Shown: piece by piece, positions 1-9,041 of the stretch | Layout: every line of letters begins with the position of its first letter | Numbering within the stretch: position 1 is the stretch's first letter | Source of the DNA: an uncultured Kouleothrix sp. | GTDB taxonomy: Bacteria; Chloroflexota; Chloroflexia; Chloroflexales; Roseiflexaceae | DNA length: 9,041 bases | Assembly: GCA_937858455.1 (NCBI GenBank) | Contig: CALLYN010000465.1 | Span: 1 to 9,041, forward strand | Direction of reading: 5' to 3' | The notes under the pieces: model-generated | Told to the model about the DNA's origin: nothing | The model's input: only the letters and a program-made list of their open reading frames with translations | Databases searched by the model: none | Program-made: the position numbers and the translations under genes

Positions 1-180
1 CGCGTCGGCGGGCGCGGCGCCGCCCGTGCCCACTGTCAGGTCGCGCAACGTCGCGCTGTAGCGGTCGCGGTCGAAGAACGCCAGCTCGGCGCTCAGGCCC
101 GCGTCGGCGACGCTCAGCGGCTGCGTGTCCGCTGGGCCTAGCTCGCGCAGCCGCTCGATTAGCTGTTTGCCGATGCTCAT
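1..180 (-). CDS. Unrecognised protein, N-terminal 60 residues (runs off the left edge)
   Basis: An open minus-strand frame starts with ATG at 180-178 and stays open to the window edge, giving 60 residues that begin MSIGKQLIERLRELG. A good Shine-Dalgarno AAGGAG (192-187) lies six bases before the ATG, which fixes the start. The visible part looks soluble: an N-terminal amphipathic stretch (about residues 5-15), then Ala/Leu/Asp-rich sequence with a charged FFDRDRYSATLRDL segment. There is no signal peptide, membrane helix or motif I recognise, so no function is assigned. It lies 178 bases after the SpoVR-like gene on the same strand and could be the last gene of that operon or a separate unit, since the gap holds a strong hairpin. 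That the gene is real is fairly likely; its identity is unknown. Confidence 0.6.
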   Translation of the reverse strand, partial: MSIGKQLIERLRELGPADTQPLSVADAGLSAELAFFDRDRYSATLRDLTVGTGGAAPADA

Positions 181-293
181 CTGCTTCTCCTTATGCTCTT
201 TCTATCTCAACAGTCCGGGTTGATTCGCCTCGCAGGTGGTTGGCAGCCTTTCATGCTGCTTTGCCTGCAGCAGCAGGGTACTTGCCGAGCTTG

Positions 294-334
294 TGTGTGC
301 GCTTTTCCGCGCGGAGCGCGGAAAAGCGCACACA
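294..334. repeat. Perfect 19-bp inverted repeat with 3-nt loop (intergenic hairpin)
   Basis: The left arm 294-312 (TGTGTGCGCTTTTCCGCGC) and right arm 316-334 are exact reverse complements around a GGA loop at 313-315. It lies in the 178-nt gap after the SpoVR-like stop codon. Neither strand shows a U-run after the stem, so it is not a classical Rho-independent terminator. It could be a REP-like element, a 3'-end stabiliser or a weak terminator of the prkA-yeaH-spoVR transcript. A weaker stem, TGCTGC/GCAGCA, follows in the same gap at about 252-273. Confidence 0.8.
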
Positions 335-358
335 ACTAACGCTCTGCCGAAGGCGAAA

Positions 359-1855
359 TTAGTCGATCTTGCGCTCGCTGAAGTCCTTGCCGTCAAACGA
401 GATCAGGCGTTTCTTATCATCCACCACTGTCTCGATATGCACCGGGCGCGACCAGATCTTTTGCAGGTTGCGCAGCGTGTCGCGGGCGTAGTCCATCTTC
501 AGGTCCACGCCCTCGTGGCGGTGGCGCAGGTACATCTCGCCGCGATTGTTGTAGTTGCCATCTTCGACGTAGATAAACGGCTGGCCGAAGTTGGTGAGCC
601 GGAACAGCAGCTTCTGCTTGATCTCCTTGAACTCGCGCGAGGCGATCTCGTACAGGTCGGTGTCGCGGTTGTAGCGGAACGAGAACAGCTTCTGCTCGAG
701 GCAGAACTCGGGCGTCAGAAACGCGTCGATGAACGTCACGTCGTTGTGCATGCGCCGGATCTCGAACACCTTCTGGCGGCCGAGGCCCAGCTGCTTATCC
801 CAGTTGCGCTTCTCGGCGATATCTTCGCACTCGTCGTACTCTTTGCCGAACTTGCCCTTGTTCCAGCGATCCTCGACATCGCGCAGCAGCTCGATCCCGA
901 GCTTATACGGGTTCAGCCGGCCGGGCTGCGTCGCAACCACGCCCGAGTGGTGGTCGGCGAAATCGACCACCTCGCCATCCTTTAGCGCCTTCTTGGTCAT
1001 GATCTCGGAGTGCCAGAACGAGGCCCATCCCTCGTTCAATATCTTCGTCATGCCCTGGGGTGCGAAGTAGTACGCTTCGTCGCGGATGATCTCGAGGATG
1101 GTGTGCTGCCAGCGCTCAAGCGGCGCGTAGTTCATGAGGAACAGCAGCACGTCCTTCTGCGGGTTCTCGGGGAAGCGCCGCTGTTTGGCGCGCTCGGCCT
1201 CGAGGCGTTTGCGCTGCTGGTCGAGGAACTCGGGCGGGTTGATGAACCCCTTCATGTACGAGCGATCGACCCTTAGGCCCTCGACGACATCGGGCTCGTC
1301 GTCGTCGACGATCGGGCGCAGCGTCTGGGCCTCGGGGCGCTTGATATACGGCGCGTGGTAGTCGATCAGGTTGTCGAGCGAGAGGCAGGTGTCGATGAAA
1401 TCTTCGGCCAGCTCGTAGCCGTACCGATCGACGATCCGCTGGATGCGCGCGGCGTGGTTGGCCATCTCGTCGAGCATCTTGCGGTTGGTGTGGCCGAACC
1501 ACATATTGTTTTTGAAGAAGTCGACGTGGCCGGCGACGTGAGCCATCACCATCTTTTGCGTCACCATCTCGTTGCCCTCGAGCAGGTACGCATACGATGG
1601 GTTGGTGTTGATCACCATCTCGTAGATCGTCGAACCGAGCCAGACGTGGCCCTTGATCAGCTGGTCGTACTCCATGCCGAAGCGCCAGTGTGGGTAGCGC
1701 GTCGGGAAGCCGCCGAGCGCCGCCGTCTCGTAGAGCGTGCGGTAGTCGAGCACCTCGTAGATGATCGGGAAGAAATCGAGGCCGTAGTTCTTGGCGTACT
1801 CCTCGATCTCTTCCCAGGCGGACTGGAGCTCGGGTGGCAGGCTTGTTTTTTTCAT
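359..1855 (-). CDS. spoVR: SpoVR/YcgB family protein
   Basis: This 498-residue protein belongs to the SpoVR family; B. subtilis SpoVR and E. coli YcgB are of similar size (roughly 470-510 residues), so it looks full length. Family landmarks are [13 protein letters not shown] (25-37), the PHWRFGMEY segment (55-63), the histidine-rich [14 protein letters not shown] (104-117), NEGWASFWH (264-272), [10 protein letters not shown] (315-324) and [10 protein letters not shown] near residue 435. No signal peptide or membrane helix is visible, so it is probably cytoplasmic. The molecular activity of the family is not settled: in Bacillus it is tied to spore cortex formation, in enterobacteria to stationary phase. 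It sits 88 nt downstream of the yeaH-like gene and is probably co-transcribed with it and prkA. The ATG at 1855-1853 has no clear Shine-Dalgarno, because the upstream region is a heptamer array. The N-terminus matches the family well from that ATG. The stop is TAA (361-359). Confidence 0.93.
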   Translation of the reverse strand: MKKTSLPPELQSAWEEIEEYAKNYGLDFFPIIYEVLDYRTLYETAALGGFPTRYPHWRFGMEYDQLIKGHVWLGSTIYEMVINTNPSYAYLLEGNEMVTQKMVMAHVAGHVDFFKNNMWFGHTNRKMLDEMANHAARIQRIVDRYGYELAEDFIDTCLSLDNLIDYHAPYIKRPEAQTLRPIVDDDEPDVVEGLRVDRSYMKGFINPPEFLDQQRKRLEAERAKQRRFPENPQKDVLLFLMNYAPLERWQHTILEIIRDEAYYFAPQGMTKILNEGWASFWHSEIMTKKALKDGEVVDFADHHSGVVATQPGRLNPYKLGIELLRDVEDRWNKGKFGKEYDECEDIAEKRNWDKQLGLGRQKVFEIRRMHNDVTFIDAFLTPEFCLEQKLFSFRYNRDTDLYEIASREFKEIKQKLLFRLTNFGQPFIYVEDGNYNNRGEMYLRHRHEGVDLKMDYARDTLRNLQKIWSRPVHIETVVDDKKRLISFDGKDFSERKID

Positions 1856-1859
1856 GTGG

Positions 1860-1936
1860 TTTTGCGTTCTAAGCTCTGCGTTTTGCGTTCTAAGTTGCGC
1901 GAGCTAACTCAAAGCGCAAAGCTCTAAGCTCAAAAC
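1860..1936. repeat. Degenerate heptamer tandem array, mirrored, in the yeaH/spoVR gap
   Basis: The 88-nt gap reads in 7-nt steps: TTTTGCG, TTCTAAG, CTCTGCG, TTTTGCG, TTCTAAG (1860-1894), TTGCGCG, AGCTAAC, then TCAAAGC, GCAAAGC, TCTAAGC, TCAAAAC (1909-1936). A 14-nt unit at 1860-1873 recurs exactly at 1881-1894, a 21-nt (three-heptamer) period. The second half resembles the reverse complement of the first (CTTAGA/TCTAAG, GCAAAG/CTTTGC-like), so a transcript could fold back imperfectly. It leaves no room for a normal Shine-Dalgarno before spoVR. Confidence 0.75.
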
Positions 1937-1943
1937 TTCCTAA

Positions 1944-3053
1944 TCACTTGCCTTTGCCGAGAAAGTCTTTGATCGCGTCGTAGATATCGTCGCGGTCGGC
2001 GATCTCGGAGATCACGAGGTTGTCTTCCTTGCCCAGGTACTCTTCGAGGTCGTGCGCGAACCGCCCCGAGCCATACAGCGAGCGCACCTGGCCGTAGCAG
2101 AACTGGTTGGTTTTCGGCAGCACCTGGCTGCGCAGCAGCTCGACGCACTCGCGCGTATCGCCGCCGCCCCAGTTGTCGCCATCGGAGAAGTGGAATGGGT
2201 AGATGTTCCACTCGTCGGGCGAGTAGCGCTCGTCGATCAGCTTATTGCACAGCTTATAGGCCGACGAGATCTTGGTGCCGCCGCCCTCGCGGATGTGGTA
2301 GAACGTGTTCTGGTCGACCTCTTTGGCCGCCGCGTCGTGCACAATGTAGCGGATCTCGATCTCTTTGTACTGCGAGCGCAGCCATGTCTCGATCCAGAAC
2401 GCGGTGATCCGCACCAGCTCTTTCTGCTCGGTGCCCATCGAGCCCGACACGTCCATCATGTAGATGATCACCGCGTTCGACTCGGGCATCTGGGTTTCTT
2501 TCCACGAGCGGAAGCGCATATCTTCGCGGATCGGCACCACCACCGGGTTGGCGGCGTTGTACTCGCCCGACGAGATCTGGCGGCGCAGCGCCTCGCGGTA
2601 GGTGCGCTTGAAGTGGCGCAGCGAGTCGGGGCCGACGCGGCGGATGCCCGAGTACTTATCTTTCTTCGAGATGATATTCTTCTTGCCGCGCGGCTCGATA
2701 TTCGGCAGCTGCAGCTCTTCGCCAAGGATCTGCGCCAGCTCATCGAGCGTGATATCGACCTCGATCACATGCTGGCCTGGCTCGGAGCCGGCCTCGCCCT
2801 GGCCCTGCTGCGGGTCGCCCTGGCCAATCGGCTCGCCCACGTCGCCATCGCCCTGGCCCACGCCGCCGCCCTGCTTGGTGCCGTAGCGAAACTGCGGCAG
2901 GTCGATCTGCGGCAGCGGTATCGACACATACTTGCGGCCCTGGCGGCCGATCATCTCGCCCTGCGACATGTACTTGCGCAGGTCTTTTTTGATTTTGCCG
3001 CGCACGATCTGGCGGAAACGGCCCAAGTCGCGCTCGACACGTCGGATGGACAT
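1944..3053 (-). CDS. yeaH: YeaH/DUF444 family protein with VWA-like MIDAS motif
   Basis: This 369-residue protein is of the YeaH/YhbH (DUF444) family, the usual neighbour of prkA. The N-terminal part is basic ([22 protein letters not shown]), followed by a Gly/Gln/Asp-rich low-complexity linker at about 61-93. The C-terminal half looks like a von Willebrand A fold: a hydrophobic strand then DVSGSMG (201-207), matching the metal-binding DxSxS motif, [10 protein letters not shown] (266-275) supplying a likely MIDAS threonine, and FSDGDNW (289-295). E. coli YeaH is longer (about 427 residues); the difference probably lies in the N-terminal region and linker. There is no signal peptide. A partner or scaffold role for PrkA and SpoVR is inferred from gene context; the biochemical role is unknown. 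The ATG at 3053-3051 has a modest TAAGG about seven bases upstream, at the edge of the repeat array. The gap to prkA is 115 nt. Confidence 0.92.
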   Translation of the reverse strand: MSIRRVERDLGRFRQIVRGKIKKDLRKYMSQGEMIGRQGRKYVSIPLPQIDLPQFRYGTKQGGGVGQGDGDVGEPIGQGDPQQGQGEAGSEPGQHVIEVDITLDELAQILGEELQLPNIEPRGKKNIISKKDKYSGIRRVGPDSLRHFKRTYREALRRQISSGEYNAANPVVVPIREDMRFRSWKETQMPESNAVIIYMMDVSGSMGTEQKELVRITAFWIETWLRSQYKEIEIRYIVHDAAAKEVDQNTFYHIREGGGTKISSAYKLCNKLIDERYSPDEWNIYPFHFSDGDNWGGGDTRECVELLRSQVLPKTNQFCYGQVRSLYGSGRFAHDLEEYLGKEDNLVISEIADRDDIYDAIKDFLGKGK

Positions 3054-3063
3054 AGCGTTGCCT

Positions 3064-3167
3064 TAGGTTACAGGTTACAGGCTCTAGGCTACAGGTTCTA
3101 GGTTACAGGAAGATAGGTGTTGAACCCTGTCCCCTGTAACCTGTCCCCTGTAACCTGTCCTCTGTAA
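3064..3167. repeat. Two facing heptamer arrays filling the prkA/yeaH gap
   Basis: Six heptamers run at 3064-3105: TAGGTTA, CAGGTTA, CAGGCTC, TAGGCTA, CAGGTTC, TAGGTTA. After a 20-nt spacer six more run at 3126-3167: CCTGTCC, CCTGTAA, CCTGTCC, CCTGTAA, CCTGTCC, TCTGTAA. The second set is the approximate reverse complement of the first (CCTGTAACC versus GGTTACAGG), so the transcript could form an imperfect hairpin of about 40 bp. The next heptamer, CCTAGTT (3168-3174), contains the prkA stop codon. This is the clearest of the three arrays in the window. Confidence 0.88.
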
Positions 3168-3168
3168 C

Positions 3169-5241
<2,073 letters not shown>

Positions 5242-5532
5242 CTGTGTCCTCCTGGTTGTGACCGTTCATCGCCGTGCGGCTATGCTGCCGCGGCGCTGAA
5301 TCACGAGCGACCGCCCCCCGCGCATAGTACGCCATTGCTGGCTAGCGGGTATTGCGAGGCGGTCTTGCTAAGGTGCACGGCTCGGTGTCGGGACAGATTG
5401 GTAACAAGTGCCGGGTTGTTCGCGCCGGTTACATTGAGCCAACGTGCTCAGGCGCGCTGATCTGATCGACGGTGATGGTTATACAACTTTAGATCTCAGG
5501 GAGCGTTTTGAGGGAGGCCTGGTCTTCCAGGT
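5242..5532 (-). promoter_or_regulatory. Long untranslated leader of prkA with Shine-Dalgarno
   Basis: If transcription starts about seven bases after the -10 box at 5539-5544, the prkA mRNA has a leader near 290 nt. It ends in a strong AGGAGG at 5253-5248. A short stem GCGGC/GCCGC (5276-5280 with 5287-5291, loop of six) lies about 22 nt upstream of that site and could influence its access. I recognise no known riboswitch consensus. A start codon at 5336-5334 opens a small frame that overlaps prkA out of phase, without a clear Shine-Dalgarno, so it is not called as a gene. Confidence 0.5.
5518..5531 (-). other. Small hairpin at the predicted 5' end of the prkA transcript
   Basis: On the minus strand CCTGG-AAGA-CCAGG forms a perfect 5-bp stem with a 4-nt loop. 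It starts within a few bases of the transcription start expected from the promoter at 5539-5567. Such a 5'-terminal stem could protect the transcript from 5'-dependent decay; that role is inference. Confidence 0.5.
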
Positions 5533-5538
5533 GGCTGT

Positions 5539-5567
5539 ATTATAGCAACGTTATGTATCAGCGTCAA
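5539..5567 (-). promoter_or_regulatory. Near-consensus sigma70-type promoter for prkA-yeaH-spoVR
   Basis: Read on the minus strand, a -35 box TTGACG (5567-5562) is followed by a 17-nt spacer and a perfect -10 box TATAAT (5544-5539). It points at prkA, with no gene in between. Five of six matches at -35, six of six at -10 and optimal spacing make this the strongest promoter in the window. It suggests the housekeeping sigma factor is sufficient for expression, whereas the E. coli relatives depend on RpoS. Confidence 0.8.
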
Positions 5568-5690
5568 GGGTTTTGGCGTACATCAGTACTACTCAGGCCG
5601 CGAACGCGGCGCCAACAGGCAGCTCCCTCGCCGTATGTACCGGAATAAACGTCGCCAGGATCTGTTTTCGGAGCTTCGCCGAGCCATCTG

Positions 5691-5726
5691 AAAAAAGGGG
5701 AGTGCGCGGCCTATGTGCCTGGCGCA
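5691..5726 (-). terminator. Weak candidate terminator downstream of accA
   Basis: On the minus strand a stem TGCGC/GCGCA (5726-5722 with 5707-5703) encloses GGC/GCC (5719-5717 with 5710-5708), with a 2-nt bulge and loop ACATAG. It is followed by CTCCCC and then six T residues (5696-5691). The stem is short and sits six bases from the T-run, so it is a marginal Rho-independent terminator. Its place between the accA stop and the prkA promoter fits a role in separating the two units. Confidence 0.3.
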
Positions 5727-5747
5727 TGCCTTTTCATACAGCTTCTC

Positions 5748-5848
5748 ATAGAGCGATCATCGACAGATGAGACAGATTGCACAGATGACGATCGAGCTAC
5801 GCCAGCGACACGGCCTGGTATTGAACAGCCGGCATCTGATCGCTCTAT
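5748..5848. repeat. 12-bp inverted repeat flanking a period-9 motif
   Basis: ATAGAGCGATCA at 5748-5759 is the exact reverse complement of TGATCGCTCTAT at 5837-5848. Just inside the left arm ACAGAT occurs three times at 9-nt spacing (5763, 5772 and 5781). No open frame inside resembles a transposase, and no target-site duplication is evident next to the arms. It may be a small non-autonomous element remnant or an incidental repeat. Confidence 0.4.
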
Positions 5849-6044
5849 CGATACGATACGCAGCGTTGGCGCAAAAGGATGCGGCCGGGTATGCTTGCCC
5901 GGCGAATGTGTGGCCCGTGCTGCGACGAGCCGAAGTATTGATATGCTTGGGGTTAAGCGAGGGGGCGCCCCACTTCCTCCACCCCACCACCAGCCACGAC
6001 CAGTCGAGGACGGTATTGCAGGAAGTATGCCGCGAAAACGGCGC

Positions 6045-6908
<864 letters not shown>

Positions 6909-6924
6909 ATGTTTCTGTCAACGG

Positions 6925-7007
6925 ACCAAAGACGAAGAACCAAAGACCAACAATCGATGAATTCCTCGCGCTCTTTGGCCGCTGATCGTTTGTCCTTCGT
7001 CTTCTCA
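6925..7007. repeat. Facing heptamer blocks in the accD/accA gap
   Basis: Heptamers ACCAAAG, ACGAAGA, ACCAAAG, ACCAACA run at 6925-6952. A reverse-complement-like block CTTTGGC, CGCTGAT, CGTTTGT, CCTTCGT, CTTCTCA runs at 6973-7007 and includes the accD stop codon. On the transcript the pairings are nested: GACGAAG (7001-6995) with CTTCGTC (6937-6931) outside, CCAAAGA (6978-6972) with TCTTTGG (6946-6940) inside. It is the same architecture as the other two arrays, with a different heptamer. Confidence 0.75.
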
Positions 7008-7904
7008 GGCGTTTACCATCGCTGCGGTGCCACTCGCGGCTACCTCCTCGGCCGATTTGCCGCCGTACAGGCGCAGCAGCCGGGCCAGCGTTGCGCGCAG
7101 CTCGGCGCGCGGCGTCACCATGTCGATCATGCCGTGGTCGAGCATGAACTCGGCGGTCTGGAAGTGTGGCGGGAGCTTCTGGCGGATGGCCTGCTCGATC
7201 ACCCGGCGCCCGGCGAAGCCGATGTTCGCGCCCGGCTCGGCGATGATAATGTCGGCCACCGAGGCGTAGGAAGCGGTGACGCCGCCGTAGCACGGATCGA
7301 CCATGAGCGAGATATGCGGCTGGCCGGCGGCGGCGAGCCGGGTGAGCGCCACGCTGACCTTGGCCATCTGCATCAGCGCCAGCACGCCCTCTTGCATGCG
7401 CGCGCCGCCCGAGGTGTTGATCGTCAGCAGCGGCGTGGCCTGGTGGGCCGCGCGCTCGGCGGCGCGGGCTACCTTTTCGCCGAATACGCTGCCCATCGAG
7501 CCGCCAATAAAATCGAATTCGGCGATGCTGATCTGCAGCGGCAGGCCGGCGATCGCGCCGCGGCCGCTGATGATCGCGTCGAGCTGGCCAGTCTCTTGCT
7601 GCTTTTCGTGCAGCTTCTGGCCGTAGTTGTCTTTCGGCGATACAAAGCCGAGCGGGTCGGTCGGCGCAATCGCGGCGTCTTCTTCTACAAACGAGTCGCC
7701 GTCGAGCAGGCCCAGCCACTCGCGGGCGCTGAGGCGCATGTGGAAACCGCACTTGCAGACTTTGAGGTTGTCGTTGAGCTGCTTAACATAATTCAACTCG
7801 CCACAGGCCGGGCACTTGACCCACATATTATCGGGGATCTGCTGGCCGTTTTCGCGGGCGGCCGGCGTGAAATGCTTAGGCTGGCGGCGAAACCACTCTT
7901 TCAT
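7005..7904 (-). CDS. accD: Acetyl-CoA carboxylase carboxyltransferase subunit beta
   Basis: This 299-residue protein is AccD, the zinc-ribbon partner of AccA in the carboxyltransferase. The N-terminal zinc ribbon uses Cys31 and Cys34 (KCPACGE) and Cys50 and Cys52 (KVCKCGFH). The second pair is CxC where E. coli and most relatives have CxxC. Carboxyltransferase landmarks are IAEFDFIGGSMGSVFGEK (127-144), TINTSGGARMQEG (161-173), DPCYGGVTASYA (203-214, usually DPTTGGV) and EPGANIGFAG (223-232). The length agrees with the family (about 290-305). The start is ATG at 7904-7902, set by GAGGAG six bases upstream (7916-7911). The frame stays open upstream to 8096, but that extension covers the ribosome site and promoter and adds unrelated residues, so it was not used. 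It heads the accD-accA operon; the stop is TGA (7007-7005). Confidence 0.95.
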   Translation of the reverse strand: MKEWFRRQPKHFTPAARENGQQIPDNMWVKCPACGELNYVKQLNDNLKVCKCGFHMRLSAREWLGLLDGDSFVEEDAAIAPTDPLGFVSPKDNYGQKLHEKQQETGQLDAIISGRGAIAGLPLQISIAEFDFIGGSMGSVFGEKVARAAERAAHQATPLLTINTSGGARMQEGVLALMQMAKVSVALTRLAAAGQPHISLMVDPCYGGVTASYASVADIIIAEPGANIGFAGRRVIEQAIRQKLPPHFQTAEFMLDHGMIDMVTPRAELRATLARLLRLYGGKSAEEVAASGTAAMVNA

Positions 7905-7935
7905 CGGGTGCTCCTCGGGTTGATATGCGCTGCGT

Positions 7936-7941
7936 ATTATA
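7936..7941 (-). promoter_or_regulatory. Extended -10 promoter ahead of accD
   Basis: On the minus strand TGGTATAAT (7944-7936) gives a perfect -10 box with the TG extension. No good -35 box lies at the usual distance, only TGCACT-like sequence, which is typical of extended -10 promoters. The predicted start is about 25 nt before the accD ATG, giving a short leader containing GAGGAG. Confidence 0.65.
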
Positions 7942-7944
7942 CCA

Positions 7945-8199
7945 CACGGTACTCGGGCGGCAGTGCATGCCAGAGCCGCAGTAGGCTTCCGCCAAGGCCC
8001 GGCGCCCTTTGCCGCCACCCGGCCTGCCCGCGCGGAAGCGCGGAGATGGTTGGCGCGGCTGGCGGTTTCGGCGTTGCCCAAACTGCGAACCTGCAATAGA
8101 TCGTCCCAGCCGGGCGCGTCGGCGCGCAGGCCGGCGAATTTTTACACTCTTACGCGCCGAACAGTGCGCGGATTGCGCCGATACGCGCTTCCGACAGGC
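7945..8199. other. Non-coding part of the divergent accD / membrane-protein gap
   Basis: The 399-nt gap between the accD start and the plus-strand gene holds the two divergent promoters near its ends and no credible gene between them. Frames here have no family resemblance or good ribosome sites. A 6-bp stem with GGAA loop, CCGCGC-GGAA-GCGCGG (8028-8043), is present and nearly matches the inner core of the hairpin at 307-321. Nothing else stands out. Confidence 0.5.
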
Positions 8200-8228
8200 T
8201 TGCGTGTTAGGCGAAGTTAGCATATGAT
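8200..8228 (+). promoter_or_regulatory. Candidate promoter for the plus-strand membrane-protein gene
   Basis: TTGCGT (8200-8205), a 17-nt spacer and TATGAT (8223-8228) form a plausible sigma70-type promoter. It would give a leader of about 70 nt to the ATG at 8304. Each box deviates from consensus, but the spacing is optimal and the orientation fits. Confidence 0.5.
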
Positions 8229-8303
8229 ACGTGCTAGGATCAACGGCGCGCGTCGGTGGCGTGTTGTTCTGCCCGTGCTACTGCCGAAAGGAAGCCATAA
8301 CCA

Positions 8304-9041
8304 ATGCTCGACGCACTTCAGAATCCGATTGTAATTGCCGTCGTCGTGCTTGTGCTGGTAGTGCTTATCGCGATCCCCGTGCTGGTACGGCGGCGGCGGG
8401 CGGCCCAGGGCGAGGTGCTGCCGCCACCCGAACTCGGCCAGCCTGTCGACTACACCTCGGTGCCGTATGTCGAGCCGAAGACGCTGGGCGAGCGCTTCCG
8501 CGACGCGCCGATCGGGGTGAAGCTGCTGCTGATACTGGTGCCGCTGGCGCTGATTATCGCAGGTTTTGTGGTGTGGCAGGCGTTTTTCAGCGCGCCCGAG
8601 GTGGCGAACGTGCCGCCGCCGCCGCCGCCGTCGATCACCGATGTGACGGCCACGCTGGCATCGGCGGCGCGGATTGTGGTGGACGCAAAGACCAACCTGC
8701 CCGACGGCACGGTGGTAACGGCTGCGATGAAAGAGGGCGGCAGCGATTTTGCCTGGGCCAACCAGCAGTCGGCGCAGGCGCAGGTGAGCGGCGGGCTGGT
8801 GCGCGTGGTGATCGAGCGGGATGCCGCCGCGCCGCGCCCGCGCCGCGACCAGGAGCACACGCTGATTCTGAGCGCCTCGGCGAACAACCAGTCGGTTAGC
8901 TCCGAAGCCGCCAAGCTGACGATCCCGTCGATCTATGTGAACGACTTCTTCCGCGACCAGGCCGCCCCACCGACGGTTGCGCCTACCGCCGCGCCGGCGC
9001 CGACGGCTGTGCCCGAGCCGACCGCCGCGCCCGAGCCAACT
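8304..9041 (+). CDS. Membrane-anchored protein with Pro/Thr-rich tail (C-terminus off the right edge)
   Basis: An open frame from ATG 8304 runs 246 codons to the window edge without a stop; AAAGGAAG (8287-8294) serves as ribosome site. Residues about 9-28 are strongly hydrophobic and followed by a run of four arginines (29-32). A second hydrophobic helix spans about 74-95. The 40-residue loop between them is probably cytoplasmic, by the positive-inside rule. After helix 2 come a proline hexamer (104-109), a domain of about 115 residues that looks beta-rich (alternating VTATL, GTVVTAAM, GGLVRVVIE, HTLILSASAN), then a tail built on repeated APTAAPAPT/VPEPT units from about 220 on. By inference the globular domain is outside the membrane and the tail is a wall-spanning or display linker. 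I do not recognise a family; the missing C-terminus may hold the functional domain. It is divergent from accD and its role is unknown. Confidence 0.85.
   Translation, partial: MLDALQNPIVIAVVVLVLVVLIAIPVLVRRRRAAQGEVLPPPELGQPVDYTSVPYVEPKTLGERFRDAPIGVKLLLILVPLALIIAGFVVWQAFFSAPEVANVPPPPPPSITDVTATLASAARIVVDAKTNLPDGTVVTAAMKEGGSDFAWANQQSAQAQVSGGLVRVVIERDAAAPRPRRDQEHTLILSASANNQSVSSEAAKLTIPSIYVNDFFRDQAAPPTVAPTAAPAPTAVPEPTAAPEPT

Larger units (their letters stand above)
5568..6044. other. Intergenic stretch without a convincing gene
   Basis: These 477 bases lie between the prkA promoter and the accA stop codon. Frames here are short, or run antisense into accA, and show no recognisable protein family or good ribosome site. 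What can be seen is a weak minus-strand terminator candidate (5691-5726), a 12-bp inverted repeat (5748-5848) enclosing a period-9 ACAGAT motif, a 10-bp palindrome GGGGCGCCCC (5962-5971), and a small GCCG/CGGC stem just after the accA stop (about 6030-6043). Decayed coding sequence cannot be excluded. Confidence 0.5.

Noticed and set aside
2052..3101. Plus-strand open frame of 349 codons
   Set aside because: It is antisense to the yeaH-like gene and runs into the heptamer array; no motif or ribosome site supports it.
3064..3167. CRISPR array or telomere-like repeat
   Set aside because: Units are 7 nt, degenerate and contiguous with no spacers; there is no cas gene and the repeats sit inside an operon.
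5470..5520. TPP riboswitch, suggested by CTGAGA in the prkA leader
   Set aside because: The rest of the conserved TPP aptamer is absent and PrkA has no link to thiamine.
7905..8096. N-terminal extension of accD up to 8096
   Set aside because: The extension covers the extended -10 promoter and the GAGGAG site, and AccD proteins normally begin close to the MKEWF-like start at 7904.
8217..8858. Minus-strand frame opposite the membrane-protein gene
   Set aside because: The His/Arg-rich translation is a shadow of the plus-strand gene, which has a ribosome site, promoter and coherent membrane topology.

Overview
The window is GC-rich bacterial chromosomal DNA with ordinary housekeeping content. 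Protein style (SpoVR/YeaH/PrkA trio, paired AccD-AccA, a secreted-type protein ending in Pro-Thr repeats) and short degenerate repeats filling the gaps between genes suggest a filamentous Chloroflexota bacterium of the Roseiflexus/Chloroflexus/Kouleothrix kind. That assignment rests on style and was not tested by alignment.

Layout. Positions 1-5241 are a minus-strand cluster transcribed right to left: prkA (5241-3169), a YeaH/DUF444 VWA-type protein (3053-1944), a SpoVR-family protein (1855-359), and the first 60 codons of an unrecognised protein (180-1) that leaves the window. A near-consensus sigma70-type promoter (TTGACG-17-TATAAT, 5567-5539) reads into prkA through a leader of about 290 nt. 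Positions 5568-6044 hold no convincing gene, only a weak candidate terminator and a small inverted repeat. Positions 6045-7904 are a second minus-strand operon, accD then accA, the two carboxyltransferase subunits of acetyl-CoA carboxylase, with an extended -10 promoter just ahead of accD. From 8304 a plus-strand gene runs off the right edge. It encodes a protein with two membrane segments, a proline hexamer, an extracytoplasmic-looking domain and a Pro/Thr/Ala/Glu tail.

How the genes work together. PrkA (AAA+ kinase/protease-like), YeaH and SpoVR recur together across bacteria and are linked to stationary-phase, starvation or sporulation responses. Here they look like one transcription unit. 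AccD and AccA together transfer carboxyl from carboxybiotin to acetyl-CoA to make malonyl-CoA. The biotin carrier and biotin carboxylase are not in the window.

Most unusual signal. Three within-operon gaps (prkA/yeaH, yeaH/spoVR, accD/accA) are filled almost end to end by degenerate 7-nt tandem repeats. Each gap has its own heptamer, and in each a forward block faces a reverse-complement block, so the transcript could fold into a long hairpin. In two gaps the array begins at the stop codon of the upstream gene. The same architecture with unrelated sequences in three places suggests a repeat-generating process or an RNA structural role, not a conserved protein-binding site.
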